From Rhizobium leguminosarum (lineage in GTDB: Bacteria > Pseudomonadota > Alphaproteobacteria > Rhizobiales > Rhizobiaceae): a stretch of DNA of 64,000 bases. Made by a program: the position numbers and the translations under genes. The notes under the pieces were generated by a model, which saw nothing but the letters and a program-made list of their open reading frames with translations, had not been told where the DNA came from and made no database searches. The DNA lies in NCBI RefSeq assembly GCF_001679785.1, contig NZ_CP016286.1, positions 1,426,001-1,490,000 of the forward strand. The letters run 5' to 3'. Position 1 is the first letter of the stretch, and every line of letters begins with the position of its first letter. This document shows, one piece after another, positions 19,560-28,967 of this stretch.

Positions 19560-20540
19560 TCAGATGGCGCGCACGGTGCCGCCGCGGCGAAGCGTATAGG
19601 CGACATTAAGATGGCGGGCAGGGGCGGCATTCTCCGCCATGTCGAGCAGCAGCGAGGCGGCCGTCGCCCCCATGCTGGCATCCGGCATTTCGATGGTCGT
19701 CAGTGGTGGATCGATCAGCCGGCCGATGGCAATGCCGTCGAAGCCGGCGACCGAAACATCCCCAGGCACGGAAAGCCCCTCGCGCTTCAGCGCGCCGATG
19801 ACGCCGAGCGCCAGCAGATCGTTGGAGGCGATGATCGCCGTCGGCGCAAGCGAAGTCATCGCGACGCCAAGGTCGAGCTGGTCATAGCCGCTGACGAACG
19901 GGATCTGCACCGCATCGAGGGGTGTCAGCCCGTTCTCGGCCATAGCGTCGAGATAACCGCGGTAGCGAAGGTGGGCGCGGTCGGAGGCGGCAAAATTCCC
20001 GGAGAGAAACAGAATGCGGCGATGGCCCATGCCGATCAGGAATGTCGCGATCTCGCGGCCGGCGCCGCGATTGTCGGCAGTGACGGCCGCCGGAAACTGC
20101 GCCGTCGGCAGGTTGTTGAGCAGCACGGTCGGCGGCAGCTTCGCAAGCAGCGCCTTGCTGGTGGATGGATCGCAGACGGTGAGGATCAGCCCGGTCGGCC
20201 GGTCGTTCAAAAGTGCTGCGACGGCATCGGCCTCGCGCGCCGGATCGTAATTCGACTGGGCGATCAAGACGCCATGGCCGGCCACCAGCATGCGGTTCTG
20301 GATGCTCGACAGTGACGAGGCAAAGACCGGATTGGTGATGCTCGGGATCAGCACGCCGACCACAGGTCTGCGTCCGAGCCTGCCGGCGGACGAGCCGGCC
20401 GGGCGATAGCCGAGTTCGGCGGCCGCACGGCGCACCTTGCGCACCATCAGGTCGCTGGCCGGTCCGTTGCGGTTGAGAACCCTGCTCGCGGTCGCCAGCG
20501 AGCATCCTACCCGGAACGCGACCTGCTCCAATGTCGCCAT
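19560..20540 (-). CDS. LacI-family transcriptional regulator
   Basis: The 326-residue product has a LacI N-terminal helix-turn-helix (LEQVAFRVGCSLATASRVLN, about residues 3-22) with the hinge LGYRP, and a periplasmic-binding-protein-like sensor domain (PVVGVLIPSITNPVFASSL, NDLLALGVIGALKREG). It is convergent with the phosphodiesterase-ABC operon and is its likely ligand-responsive repressor. The intergenic DNA upstream of 20540 may hold its own promoter. Confidence 0.9.
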   Translation of the reverse strand: MATLEQVAFRVGCSLATASRVLNRNGPASDLMVRKVRRAAAELGYRPAGSSAGRLGRRPVVGVLIPSITNPVFASSLSSIQNRMLVAGHGVLIAQSNYDPAREADAVAALLNDRPTGLILTVCDPSTSKALLAKLPPTVLLNNLPTAQFPAAVTADNRGAGREIATFLIGMGHRRILFLSGNFAASDRAHLRYRGYLDAMAENGLTPLDAVQIPFVSGYDQLDLGVAMTSLAPTAIIASNDLLALGVIGALKREGLSVPGDVSVAGFDGIAIGRLIDPPLTTIEMPDASMGATAASLLLDMAENAAPARHLNVAYTLRRGGTVRAI

Positions 20541-20616
20541 CGAAAACGCCTCCTGGTGACAGTATCGAGGCGCTATCCCTTAGGCGGGTTCGATGACAAT
20601 GGTCTGACACCCAGAG

Positions 20617-20660
20617 CATGATGCCGAAAAGTGTGAGCGGTTTTCGGACGAGATCCTGTT
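20617..20660. repeat. Rhizobial REP-like palindrome (GATGCCGAAAA type)
   Basis: The core pairs CCGAAAA with TTTTCGG around GTGTGAGCGG. The upstream flank AGAGCATGATG matches a short element I recognise from many rhizobial intergenic regions. The downstream arm is degenerate here (GAGATCCTGTTCT). Confidence 0.65.
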
Positions 20661-20775
20661 CTAGGCAGAGTTATCTACTTCTTATTCATTACACATGGCA
20701 GTTGATGGGAAATGCAACCTGTGGAATAGTCAGATTGACGCCATCTACCCCTTCATTCTCATCACCTGGACAAGA

Positions 20776-23622
20776 ATGTCTCACAAAAAAATGGAATGCT
20801 CCACGGTATGGTGGTTTCTCGCGACGGTCTCCCTCGTCGCAAACTTCACGTCGCCAGCCTATGCGGACAGCCCATCCGTGCCCTGGCCACAAACGCAAAG
20901 CGACATCCAAGCCGACCCCCATGTGCGTTTCGGCATGCTCGCCAACGGCATGCGATTTGCGATCATGCGCAATGTCACGCCGCCCGGACAGGCAGCGATC
21001 CGCTTTCGCATCGGCTCCGGTTCGCTCGACGAAAACGACAACCAGCAGGGTCTGGCGCATGTCCTCGAGCACATGGCCTTCAAGGGTTCGACACATGTCG
21101 CCGAAGGGGAGATGATCCGTATCTTGCAGCGCAAGGGTTTGGCCTTTGGGCCGGACACCAACGCCCATACCTCTTACGACGAGACTGTCTATGCACTCGA
21201 TCTGCCCGAGGTCGATGCAGACACGGTTTCGACGGGCCTGATGTTGATGCGAGAAACGGCGAGCGAGCTCACCCTCGACGCTGGCGCCTTCGATCGCGAA
21301 CGCGGCGTCATCCTGTCGGAAGAGCGGCTGCGCGACACGCCGCAGTATCGCGCGGCTCTCGAAATTATGAATTCGCTGCTCGCCGGCAAGCGCGCGACCA
21401 TGCGGACGCCGATCGGTAAAGCCGACATCATCAGCAATGCGCCTGTGGCCCTCGTCCGTGAATATTACCGGGCCAATTACCGACCCGATCGGGCAACGCT
21501 GATGGTGGTGGGCGATATCGACCCCGCCGCCATGGAAACGGAAATCCGGCAGCGCTTCGGCGATTGGAAGGCCGTCGACCCGGCTCCGACAAAACCGGAT
21601 CTCGGCACGCTGGTGACGAAAGGCGAAAGCACCGACCTCATCGTTGTTCCCGGCGGCATGACGAGCGTACAGGTCGCCTGGACGCGTCTCTATGACGCGG
21701 CGCCTGACACCTTCGCCAAGCGCCGCGCTGAGCTTATTGAAAATCTCGGTCTCATGGTGCTCAATCGCCGGGTGAGCACCATCGCCGGCAAGGCGGATGC
21801 CCCATTCATCAGTGCCGGCGTCGGCTCTCAGGATCTCCTCGATTCCGCACATGTCGTCCTGATCGCGGCGAACTCCGAGCCGGAAAAATGGCAGGCGGCG
21901 CTCACGGCCATCGACCAGGAACAGCGTCGTATCCAGGAGTTCGGCGCTACGCAGGCGGAGATCGATCGCGAAATCCTCGACTATCGCTCGGCCCTGCAGG
22001 CTGCTGCGGCCGGAGCCGCGACACGCACGACCACCGACGTCGCTTCCATGCTGGCGAGCAGCGTCGATGATGATCAAGTCTTCACCTCGCCTAGCGAAGA
22101 CCTCTCCTTGTTCGAGACGATGACGAACGGCGTCACGGCGGCCGAGGTCAATCAGGCCCTGCAGCGTGCTTTCTCCGGCAACGGTCCGCAGGTCGTGCTA
22201 CAGACGGCCCAACCACCTGAGGGCGGAGTCGACGCGGTTCGGCAAGTCTACGATGCGTCAAATGCCGTTGCCGTCTCGGTAGGATCTAGTGCAGCTGACG
22301 TCGCCTGGCCTTACGTCCATTTCGGCACGCCGGGCGCTGTGGTCGAACGCCGCGCCGTCGACGATCTCGGCTTGACCTTGGTGCGCTTTTCCAACGGCGT
22401 GCGGCTTACCGTCAAGCCAACCAAGCTGCGTGCCAACGAAGTGCTGGTGCGGGAATATATCGGCGGCGGTCGGCTGGACCTGCCGCACGACCGTTCCGCC
22501 CCGATCTGGGCATCTTCGGCCGTCGTGCTGTCCGGCGTGAAGGCCATGGATTACCAGGATATCCAGAAAGCGCTGACGGCCAACATCGTCAGCATCGATT
22601 TCTCCGTAGGTGACAGCTCCTTCAGGTTCGACGGGCGTACACGGACTGAAGATCTTGCGACGCAACTGCAGCTCATGACCGCATACACCTCCGATCCCGC
22701 CTATCGCCCCGAGGCGTTCAAACGTGTGCAGCAAGCCTATTTGAGCGGTCTCGAGCAGTATGAGGCGACGCCTGGCGGCATAGTCAGCCGCGATTTCCCA
22801 GGTCTCGTGCATTCGGGCGACCGGCGCTGGACCTTCCCCGATCGCGCGCAGTTGTCGGCCGCTCATCCAGAGGATTTCGAGGCGCTGTTCCGGCCTATGG
22901 TCTCCAACGGCCCGATCGATATCACCATCGTTGGCGACGTGACGGTGGACGACGCGATCCGGCTGACAGCTGAAACTTTTGGCGCCTTGCCGCCGCGCCC
23001 GGAGACGACGTCGAGCGACGATCGGAACGACGTTCGTTTTCCGGCGACGAACGAGAAGCCCGTTGTGGAGGCCCATAAGGGCAGGGCGGATAGCGCCGCC
23101 GCCGCGGTAGGGGTTCCGATTGGCGATTTGCTTTCCGACCTGCCGCGGTCCTTCACCGCCAATCTCGCCACCCAGATTTTCCAAAATAGGTTGATCGACC
23201 AGTTTCGCATCGCAGAAGGAGCAAGCTATGTGCTGGAGGGCGATGCTGACCTGTCAAGTGAAGTCCCTGGCTACGGCTACGCATATTTCTACGTCGAGAC
23301 AGACCCGGCAAAGGTCGCGCGCTTCTACGCACTCGTCGACGACATCGCCAAGGATCTGCGGTCGCGTGATGTCTCCCCGGACGAACTCACGCGCGCGCGG
23401 GAACCGATTATCGAGACACTGAAGCATCAGCAGCAGGGTAACGAATATTGGATTGAATATCTGCGCGGCGCTCAGACGGATTCGCGTGGTTTAGACCGGA
23501 TACGCGACAATCTCAGCGGCTATGACAAGGTAGCCGCCGCAGATATTCGCGCGTTTGCCACGACCTATTTCAGCCCGGAAAAATTCTGGAAATTCGAAGT
23601 GCTGCCGCCGGCGGTGCGATAG
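20776..23622 (+). CDS. M16-family zinc metalloprotease, two-domain, exported
   Basis: The 948-residue product is a PqqL/pitrilysin-like peptidase. The start at 20776 (MSHKKM) gives a signal peptide ending SPAYA; upstream in-frame Met codons add non-signal residues. The N-terminal M16 domain has the inverted zinc motif HVLEH (residues 95-99, catalytic Glu98) and the downstream Glu in YDETVYALDLPE. A second M16-like half (about residues 500-940) lacks HxxEH, as is normal for the structural half, but keeps the family look (TSYVLEGDADLSSEVPGYGYAY cut as YVLEGDA and GYGYAYFYVETDP). It probably degrades peptides in the periplasm. No partner gene is adjacent. Confidence 0.9.
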   Translation: MSHKKMECSTVWWFLATVSLVANFTSPAYADSPSVPWPQTQSDIQADPHVRFGMLANGMRFAIMRNVTPPGQAAIRFRIGSGSLDENDNQQGLAHVLEHMAFKGSTHVAEGEMIRILQRKGLAFGPDTNAHTSYDETVYALDLPEVDADTVSTGLMLMRETASELTLDAGAFDRERGVILSEERLRDTPQYRAALEIMNSLLAGKRATMRTPIGKADIISNAPVALVREYYRANYRPDRATLMVVGDIDPAAMETEIRQRFGDWKAVDPAPTKPDLGTLVTKGESTDLIVVPGGMTSVQVAWTRLYDAAPDTFAKRRAELIENLGLMVLNRRVSTIAGKADAPFISAGVGSQDLLDSAHVVLIAANSEPEKWQAALTAIDQEQRRIQEFGATQAEIDREILDYRSALQAAAAGAATRTTTDVASMLASSVDDDQVFTSPSEDLSLFETMTNGVTAAEVNQALQRAFSGNGPQVVLQTAQPPEGGVDAVRQVYDASNAVAVSVGSSAADVAWPYVHFGTPGAVVERRAVDDLGLTLVRFSNGVRLTVKPTKLRANEVLVREYIGGGRLDLPHDRSAPIWASSAVVLSGVKAMDYQDIQKALTANIVSIDFSVGDSSFRFDGRTRTEDLATQLQLMTAYTSDPAYRPEAFKRVQQAYLSGLEQYEATPGGIVSRDFPGLVHSGDRRWTFPDRAQLSAAHPEDFEALFRPMVSNGPIDITIVGDVTVDDAIRLTAETFGALPPRPETTSSDDRNDVRFPATNEKPVVEAHKGRADSAAAAVGVPIGDLLSDLPRSFTANLATQIFQNRLIDQFRIAEGASYVLEGDADLSSEVPGYGYAYFYVETDPAKVARFYALVDDIAKDLRSRDVSPDELTRAREPIIETLKHQQQGNEYWIEYLRGAQTDSRGLDRIRDNLSGYDKVAAADIRAFATTYFSPEKFWKFEVLPPAVR

Positions 23623-23635
23623 GTCGGGGCATTGC

Positions 23636-24316
23636 TCAGGAGCGACGTTTGACCACCCGCATGTTCATCTCAGAGCGAAGCGCAAAGCCATGTGTCTTGT
23701 AGAGCGAAATGGCCGATGTGTTCGCCGCATAGGCGTGCAGATAGGCTGTGTCGCCGCTCGATGCGATCTCTCCGGCAACGAAGCGGAAGAGCAGGGTGCC
23801 GAGGCCGCGTCCCTGGAAATCGGGATGGGTGCAAAGCCCGCTGAGCTCGATGAAACCTGTCTGCCGCATCCGTTGCCCGGCCATCGCCACCAGGCGGCCT
23901 TCGCTCTTGATCCCCCAGAAGCTGCCGAGGCTTTGGGCTCGCAACGTGAACGGCCCGGGTTTGGACAATGTCGCCAAATCAAGCATGTCGGCGGCATCGG
24001 ACTCCGTCAGCGGTTGGATGCGAGGATCGGAAATCCGCTCATGGGACCGCTCGGCAATCATCTGGACCACCGATGCCTCCGTTGCGACGGTAAGACCCCG
24101 TGGAATGACGATCGGCCCGGATTCGACGAGAATCATGCTCTCCTCCTGCGAAGGCAGGTTCTCCAGGGCGTCGAGGCTCTCCGGCGTGTCGTCGGCGGAC
24201 GCCGCGAAAGGAACGATGGAGGGTGGGTATCGCCGCGCGGACCTGCCGCCTTCGGCAAGATTGGCATGCGCGGTTTCCAGTGCGCTCCAGATCGGTCGGT
24301 CGAGGATATGGGGCAT
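23636..24316 (-). CDS. GNAT-family N-acetyltransferase
   Basis: The 226-residue protein carries the acetyl-CoA site GRGLGTLLF (motif A, preceded by LCTHPDFQ) in its C-terminal half and ends with YKTHGFALRSEM, a standard GNAT motif B. The N-terminal ~90 residues are not part of the core domain. Its start shares one base with the stop of the upstream MarR gene (TAATG), so the two are translationally coupled. The substrate is unknown. A MarR-GNAT operon suggests modification or detoxification of a small molecule sensed by the regulator. Confidence 0.88.
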   Translation of the reverse strand: MPHILDRPIWSALETAHANLAEGGRSARRYPPSIVPFAASADDTPESLDALENLPSQEESMILVESGPIVIPRGLTVATEASVVQMIAERSHERISDPRIQPLTESDAADMLDLATLSKPGPFTLRAQSLGSFWGIKSEGRLVAMAGQRMRQTGFIELSGLCTHPDFQGRGLGTLLFRFVAGEIASSGDTAYLHAYAANTSAISLYKTHGFALRSEMNMRVVKRRS

Positions 24317-24816
24317 TATCGTTCCTCCTTGGCGGCGTTGCGGCGCGCAAGCGGCACCGCCGCAAGCCCGTCCTCGATGGCCGCGAGCTGTTCGAGGATC
24401 GGCCCGTCGAGATCACCGCAGAGATCCGCAACGGCGGCGGCGATGCGCGGCCAGATCACCTTTTTCGAATGACCGACGAGGTCCTGTCCCTTGTCGGTCA
24501 GCGACACCAGTCTGCGACGCTGATCATCCGGGGCCGGCTGCATGTCGACGTAACCGAGTTCGAGAAGCTGGCCGATGGTGCGGGTTGCGCCGGGCTGGGT
24601 GATGCCCACCGCCTGCGCGAGCTCGCCGATCGTCAGCGGCCCGGCCCGGTCGATCGCTGCAAGGAATGGATATTGGCCCGCCTGAATGCTGAGACCGGCC
24701 TCGTCGATGACCTGCTGCGTATCGGCCTGCAGCCTTTCTCCGATGCGCCGCAACCGGCTGCCCATGCATAGAAACCCCAGCGTCCGGACCACATCCTCGA
24801 CCATGTCGATCTCCAT
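24316..24816 (-). CDS. MarR-family transcriptional regulator
   Basis: The 166-residue product has the MarR winged helix: PLTIGELAQAVGITQPGATRTIGQL (recognition helix), then a wing with PDDQRRRLVSLTDKGQ, the family's most conserved segment. It heads a two-gene transcript with the GNAT gene. A perfect 14-bp palindrome lies 16 bp upstream of its start, matching the size of a MarR operator. Confidence 0.9.
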   Translation of the reverse strand: MEIDMVEDVVRTLGFLCMGSRLRRIGERLQADTQQVIDEAGLSIQAGQYPFLAAIDRAGPLTIGELAQAVGITQPGATRTIGQLLELGYVDMQPAPDDQRRRLVSLTDKGQDLVGHSKKVIWPRIAAAVADLCGDLDGPILEQLAAIEDGLAAVPLARRNAAKEER

Positions 24817-24831
24817 TTGTATTGGTTGTTA

Positions 24832-24845
24832 TATAACATGTTATA
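24832..24845. promoter_or_regulatory. Perfect 14-bp palindrome, MarR operator candidate
   Basis: TATAACATGTTATA lies between 24832 and 24845, upstream of the MarR start at 24816, inside AT-rich DNA that could also hold the promoter. Position and symmetry fit autorepression. Confidence 0.65.
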
Positions 24846-24926
24846 CATTAAGGAGCAATTCTTCTGCGGAAAGGGCCGGCAGATGAATCCCGGGGCAGGG
24901 CGGCATGGCACGAGCAAGTGCCTCGA

Positions 24927-26177
24927 TCAGCCCCGCCATCTCCTGGCCATCAGCAACGCCGCCAGCACACAGCTGAGCAGGCCAAGGGACAATGGCAGAC
25001 CCTGATGTCCGATCAGTTGCATCGCCAGTCCTGTCGCAGGCGATCCGACGATGCCGCCGATGCCCCATACCAAGGCGAAGGTCGCATTTCCGGCGATCAG
25101 GGCCTGGCCGGTGAAACGCTCGCCGAGCTGGATCAGCGACAGGGTGTAGATCCCGAACGAGACCCCGCCCCAGACGAAAACGATCGGCCAGATAAGCCAC
25201 GAATTGAAGGCCGACGGCAGCAGCAGGCAGCTGGCGAGGCAAGCCAGGACGCAGAAGAGCATCATCCGCGTCGAGCTGAACCGTTCGGCCAAGCGCCCGA
25301 GCGAAATCTGCAGCACGGCATTGCCGGCGATGAAACAGGTGATCAGCGAAGCGATGTGGCTCTCGCCACTGCCGAGCGCTGCGCCATAGACCGCAAACAG
25401 CGAAAGCAGGATTTGCTCGAAGGCGGCAGCCGTGAAAACCGCAAACAACAGCAGCGGCGCCAGCGCGAAAAAGCCGCCGACCGACGTCGCCTCGCCTTCA
25501 CCAGGCATGTCGGGCAGGTGTGGGACGACCGCAAGCACGATCAGGCCGCAGAGGAGGAAGGCCGTAATGCCGATCACGAAGGGTGGCCAACCCTCAGTGC
25601 CGGTGAGCCAGAGCGACAGCGGGCCGATGGCGAAGCCGCCCGAAACGATCGACGAATAGAGTCCCATGATCCGGCCCCGGCGTGGCGCCGGCGTGATCGA
25701 GATCAGCCAGGTTTCGCTGATCACGTAAAGCGGATTGGCGAAGACGCCGAGCAGGAAGCGCAGCGGCATCCAGGCCCAGACGTCCTGCGCCCAGGCAATC
25801 GTCATTAGGGTGAGCGCGGCCAGGATCGAACACAGGATCGCCAGCCGCGCCCCACCCACGCGCCGAGAAAGCGCCGGAATGAAGGGCGCCGATAGAATGA
25901 AACCGAGCGGCGTCATCGCCGCCGACAATCCGATCAGGCCGGATGTCGTCCCTTGCCGCTCCAGGATGAAGCTGAGCAGCGGATAGGTCAGCCCTTGCGC
26001 CACGGCGAACACCGTAACGGTCGCGATGATACCCGCCATCGCGGCCCATGGGATCCGATCTTCTCGCGGCGATGTCGTGCCGTGCAAGTGCCGATCCGAC
26101 ACGTCCGACGGCTCCACAGACGTTCCCGCCCGCGCCGCGTGATGCGGCGCCAATGCAGGGGTGGAAGTATCGTTCAT
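24927..26177 (-). CDS. Major facilitator superfamily transporter
   Basis: The product has about 12 hydrophobic segments. The N-terminal half carries FIPALSRRVGG (loop 2-3 region of the MFS A-motif) and the second half a similar GRLAERFS. I chose ATG 26177 (MNDTSTPALAP, 416 residues) because GGAGG lies five bases upstream; ATG codons further up overlap the ribosome site itself. The ~45 residues before the first helix are polar. It resembles drug/sugar efflux carriers of the YcaD type. The substrate is unknown. It is separated from the MarR gene by ~80 bp of intervening DNA and divergent from the ureohydrolase gene. Confidence 0.87.
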   Translation of the reverse strand: MNDTSTPALAPHHAARAGTSVEPSDVSDRHLHGTTSPREDRIPWAAMAGIIATVTVFAVAQGLTYPLLSFILERQGTTSGLIGLSAAMTPLGFILSAPFIPALSRRVGGARLAILCSILAALTLMTIAWAQDVWAWMPLRFLLGVFANPLYVISETWLISITPAPRRGRIMGLYSSIVSGGFAIGPLSLWLTGTEGWPPFVIGITAFLLCGLIVLAVVPHLPDMPGEGEATSVGGFFALAPLLLFAVFTAAAFEQILLSLFAVYGAALGSGESHIASLITCFIAGNAVLQISLGRLAERFSSTRMMLFCVLACLASCLLLPSAFNSWLIWPIVFVWGGVSFGIYTLSLIQLGERFTGQALIAGNATFALVWGIGGIVGSPATGLAMQLIGHQGLPLSLGLLSCVLAALLMARRWRG

Positions 26178-26194
26178 TGCAACCTCCATGGTGT

Positions 26195-26216
26195 TTGAAG
26201 GTGCGGGAACCTTCAA
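26195..26216. promoter_or_regulatory. Dyad TTGAAGGT-N6-ACCTTCAA upstream of the MFS gene
   Basis: Perfect 8-bp arms with a 6-bp spacer lie 18 bp upstream of the MFS start codon. The half-site resembles those of MerR-type regulators, but no such gene is adjacent. It could equally fold in the mRNA leader. Confidence 0.45.
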
Positions 26217-26385
26217 GCTCAAAAGAGGATGAATTCTGCGGGATACGACGAGCGCCGTAATTAAGCGCGTCCAAAAAGTTCTCAAAAACTTCCAAAGGGA
26301 CTAAACAGGTCTGCATAGAATTTTGCCCCGACCAAAAGTCCTCACCACAGCAACTTCCGCCGGACATCATCAGGACCATCAGGAA

Positions 26386-27297
26386 ATGACAGCCTCGCCT
26401 TCCTTTCTTGGCCTTCCACATCGCCTCGCCGATGGCCGTTTGCCCCGTGCGGTGATCTTCGCGGCCGGTCACGGCAGCACCTATCCCGGCAAGGACAGCA
26501 GCGGCTATGTCCTGGCCGCCGATGCCATCCGCGCTGTGAGCCAGGACGATGCCGCGCTCGTAGAGCACTGGGACTTCGATCTCGGCGGACCGTTGTTCGA
26601 TGGCAAACCGGTGTGCTGCATCGACGCAGGTGACGTCGAAACCACCATGCATGACAATGCCGGCAACCGCGCCCGGATCGAGGTGAAGACGCGCGAGATC
26701 CTGTCAGTGCCCGCCGTGCCGATCCTGCTCGGCGGCGACTGTTCCGTGACCATTCCTTTCCTCGCCGGCTTTGCCGATCACGAACCGGTCTGGATCCTGC
26801 AGGTCGACGCCCATATCGACTGGCGTGACGAGGTGCATGGCGAGCGTTTCGGCTATTCGAGCCCGATGCGTCGGGCGAGCGAAATGCGGCATGTCGCCGG
26901 CATGGTGCAGGTCGGCCTCCGTAGTGTCGGCAGCGCACGCCTCGCCGACATCGAAGCGGCGCGGGGTTACGGCAGCCGCTTCGTCACTGCCCGCGAAATT
27001 CACGCCGACGGCGCCGAAGCCGCTCTCCGGCATATTCCGCAAGGAGCGCGGGTCGTCGTCACGCTCGACTGCGACAGCCTCGATCCCAGCATCATGCCGG
27101 GTGTGGCTGCGCGCACGCCCGGCGGCCTCACCTATACCGAGGTAATCGACCTGATTGCCGGCCTTGGCAGGCGGGCCAGGATCGCAGGATTCGATCTTGT
27201 CGAGCTCTATCCTCCCGCCGACATCGACCGCCTGTCGGCCCTGACCGCCGCGCGCCTTGTCGTCAATATAGTCGGCGCCATCGCCCGGCAGGTTTGA
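26386..27297 (+). CDS. Ureohydrolase (agmatinase/arginase family) with Cys in the first metal motif
   Basis: The family hydrolyses guanidino compounds (agmatine, arginine, guanidinobutyrate) to urea with two Mn ions. The 303-residue product (from ATG 26386, preceded by CAGGAA) has DAHIDW (residues 141-146) and LDCDSLDPS (228-230 ligand Asps), two of the three metal motifs. The first motif reads GGDCS (Cys119) where the family has GGDHS, so one Mn ligand is changed from His to Cys. The C-terminus (GFDLVELYPPAD) replaces the usual DxVExxP segment and fits the agmatinase-like branch. The substrate cannot be told. The winged-helix/TPR gene downstream starts about 145 bp later on the same strand. 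Confidence 0.85.
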   Translation: MTASPSFLGLPHRLADGRLPRAVIFAAGHGSTYPGKDSSGYVLAADAIRAVSQDDAALVEHWDFDLGGPLFDGKPVCCIDAGDVETTMHDNAGNRARIEVKTREILSVPAVPILLGGDCSVTIPFLAGFADHEPVWILQVDAHIDWRDEVHGERFGYSSPMRRASEMRHVAGMVQVGLRSVGSARLADIEAARGYGSRFVTAREIHADGAEAALRHIPQGARVVVTLDCDSLDPSIMPGVAARTPGGLTYTEVIDLIAGLGRRARIAGFDLVELYPPADIDRLSALTAARLVVNIVGAIARQV

Positions 27298-27440
27298 GAT
27301 CCGGCTCGCGGCATGGTCGCCGGGCAAGGTTTCATCGACGAGCGAGAGGGTGTTCTGATGCGGCTAGAGCCTTGAACTGGACCGAATTGTCCCCTGCTGA
27401 ACAGTTCCAACGGAGGCTGAAAGTCTCTAGGATGCGCTCC

Positions 27441-28949
27441 ATGCAGGGATCACGCTTTGCCTTTGGTCCGTTCGTGCTCGATCCGGCGGCGGGGACGCTT
27501 CTTCGGAACAATGATCCCGTTGCCGTTGGTCATCGCGGGGTAAAGCTGCTTGCTGCCCTCGTCGAGCGGCCCGGAGAAATCCTGGGGAAGGGCGAGTTGA
27601 TGGATGCGGCCTGGCCGGGCTTGGCCGTCGAGGAAGGCAACCTCACCGTCCAGATCGCGCAACTGCGCAAGCTGCTCGGTCCGGCGGCCGACGGCGGTGA
27701 ATGGATCTCCACGGTGCCGCGCGTCGGCTACCGCTTCACCGGCGCCATCGATCAGCGCGCCGGCGTCAAGCGAAAGCCTCTGCCGCTGCCCGATAAACCA
27801 TCGATAGCAGTGCTGCCCTTCGTCAATATCAGCAATGATCCAGAGCAGGAATCCTTCGCCGATGGCCTGACCGAAGACCTGATCACCGACCTGTCCAGGA
27901 TGCCGGGCCTGTTCGTCATCGCCCGCAGCTCGGCCTTCGCCTACAAGGGAAGGCCGATGGATGTGCGCACAATCGCCGAGGAGCTCGGCGTGCGCTACCT
28001 GCTGCAAGGGAGCGCACGCCGGGCAGCAGGGCAGGTGCGCATCAACGCCCAGCTGGTCGACGCCGTCAGTGGCAATCATCTATGGGCGGAACGTTTCGAC
28101 CGCAACCTGGACCATATCTTTGCCGTCCAGGACGAGGTGACGGCCAAGATAGTGGAAGCGCTGCTTGGCCGGCTGCGCGCACCGCCGCCGCGCAACCGGC
28201 CCAAAAATCTCGAAGCCTACGATCTCTGCGTGCGGGCGCGCAAGCTGATGGACGACTCGCCGCAGACGGCGCGGGAAGCACATCTGATGTTGACGCGGGC
28301 GATTTCGCTCGACCCCGACTATGCCGAGCCCTATCGCTGGCTTGCCATAAATCACTGGATGGGAGAGGTGCATTCCGGCGGACCGACGGAGCCTACGCGT
28401 AAGACTGCTCTGCAACTGGCGCGCAAGGCGGTGGCGATCGATCCCAACGATGCCGGCTGCCGCTGGATCCTCGCCTACCTGCTTGCCTACGAGCGCAGTT
28501 TCGCCGAGGCGGATGCGGAATTCGCCAAGGCGATCGAACTCGACCCGAATGAGGCCGACACCTTTGCGGCCCTATCCGACATCGCGGTTCTCGCTGGGCG
28601 GGTCGGGGAGGGGCTTGAGCATATCGCCAAGGCCTTCCGGCTGAACCCGTTCCCGGCAGGCTGGTACTACCTGACGCTCGGCCAGGCGCAATATGCCGCC
28701 GGCCAATACGAAGCCGCCATCGAGACGCTGCGCCGGGACGAGACCTATCGCACAAGCTCACGCCGCTTCCTGGCGGCAAGCCTTGCCCAACTCGGCCGGC
28801 TTGAAGAGGCGCGTGCCGAGGTCGAATTGTTCCTCGTCGCCAACCCGCATTTTTCGACCCGCCACTGGGCGGCGGCCGAACCGTTCCGTGACGCTCGGAC
28901 GCTTGCACATTTCATCGACGGCTACCGCAAGTCCGGTCTCCCCGAGTGA
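27441..28949 (+). CDS. Winged-helix regulator with TolB-like and TPR regions
   Basis: About 502 residues from ATG 27441 (MQGSRFAFGPFVLD; AGGA nine bases upstream); ATG 27432 is a near alternative. Residues 1-100 form an OmpR/CadC-type winged helix (EILGKGELMDAAWPGLAVEEGNLTVQIAQLRK, cut as ELMDAAWPG and NLTVQIAQLRKLLG; end RVGYRFTG). Residues ~115-240 resemble the TolB-like region common in rhizobial cyclase-type proteins (SIAVLPFVNIS, FADGLTEDLITDLSRM). The rest is TPR-like repeats (ALDPxxA-type helices). No membrane segment is seen, so unlike CadC it is cytoplasmic. The signal and target genes are unknown. Confidence 0.82.
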   Translation: MQGSRFAFGPFVLDPAAGTLLRNNDPVAVGHRGVKLLAALVERPGEILGKGELMDAAWPGLAVEEGNLTVQIAQLRKLLGPAADGGEWISTVPRVGYRFTGAIDQRAGVKRKPLPLPDKPSIAVLPFVNISNDPEQESFADGLTEDLITDLSRMPGLFVIARSSAFAYKGRPMDVRTIAEELGVRYLLQGSARRAAGQVRINAQLVDAVSGNHLWAERFDRNLDHIFAVQDEVTAKIVEALLGRLRAPPPRNRPKNLEAYDLCVRARKLMDDSPQTAREAHLMLTRAISLDPDYAEPYRWLAINHWMGEVHSGGPTEPTRKTALQLARKAVAIDPNDAGCRWILAYLLAYERSFAEADAEFAKAIELDPNEADTFAALSDIAVLAGRVGEGLEHIAKAFRLNPFPAGWYYLTLGQAQYAAGQYEAAIETLRRDETYRTSSRRFLAASLAQLGRLEEARAEVELFLVANPHFSTRHWAAAEPFRDARTLAHFIDGYRKSGLPE

Positions 28950-28967
28950 TGCGCTGGTGCGACGAAA

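Noticed and set aside
20689..22077. Long antisense frame across the M16 protease gene
   Set aside because: The sense frame carries HVLEH and continues for 948 residues; the antisense product has no recognisable features.
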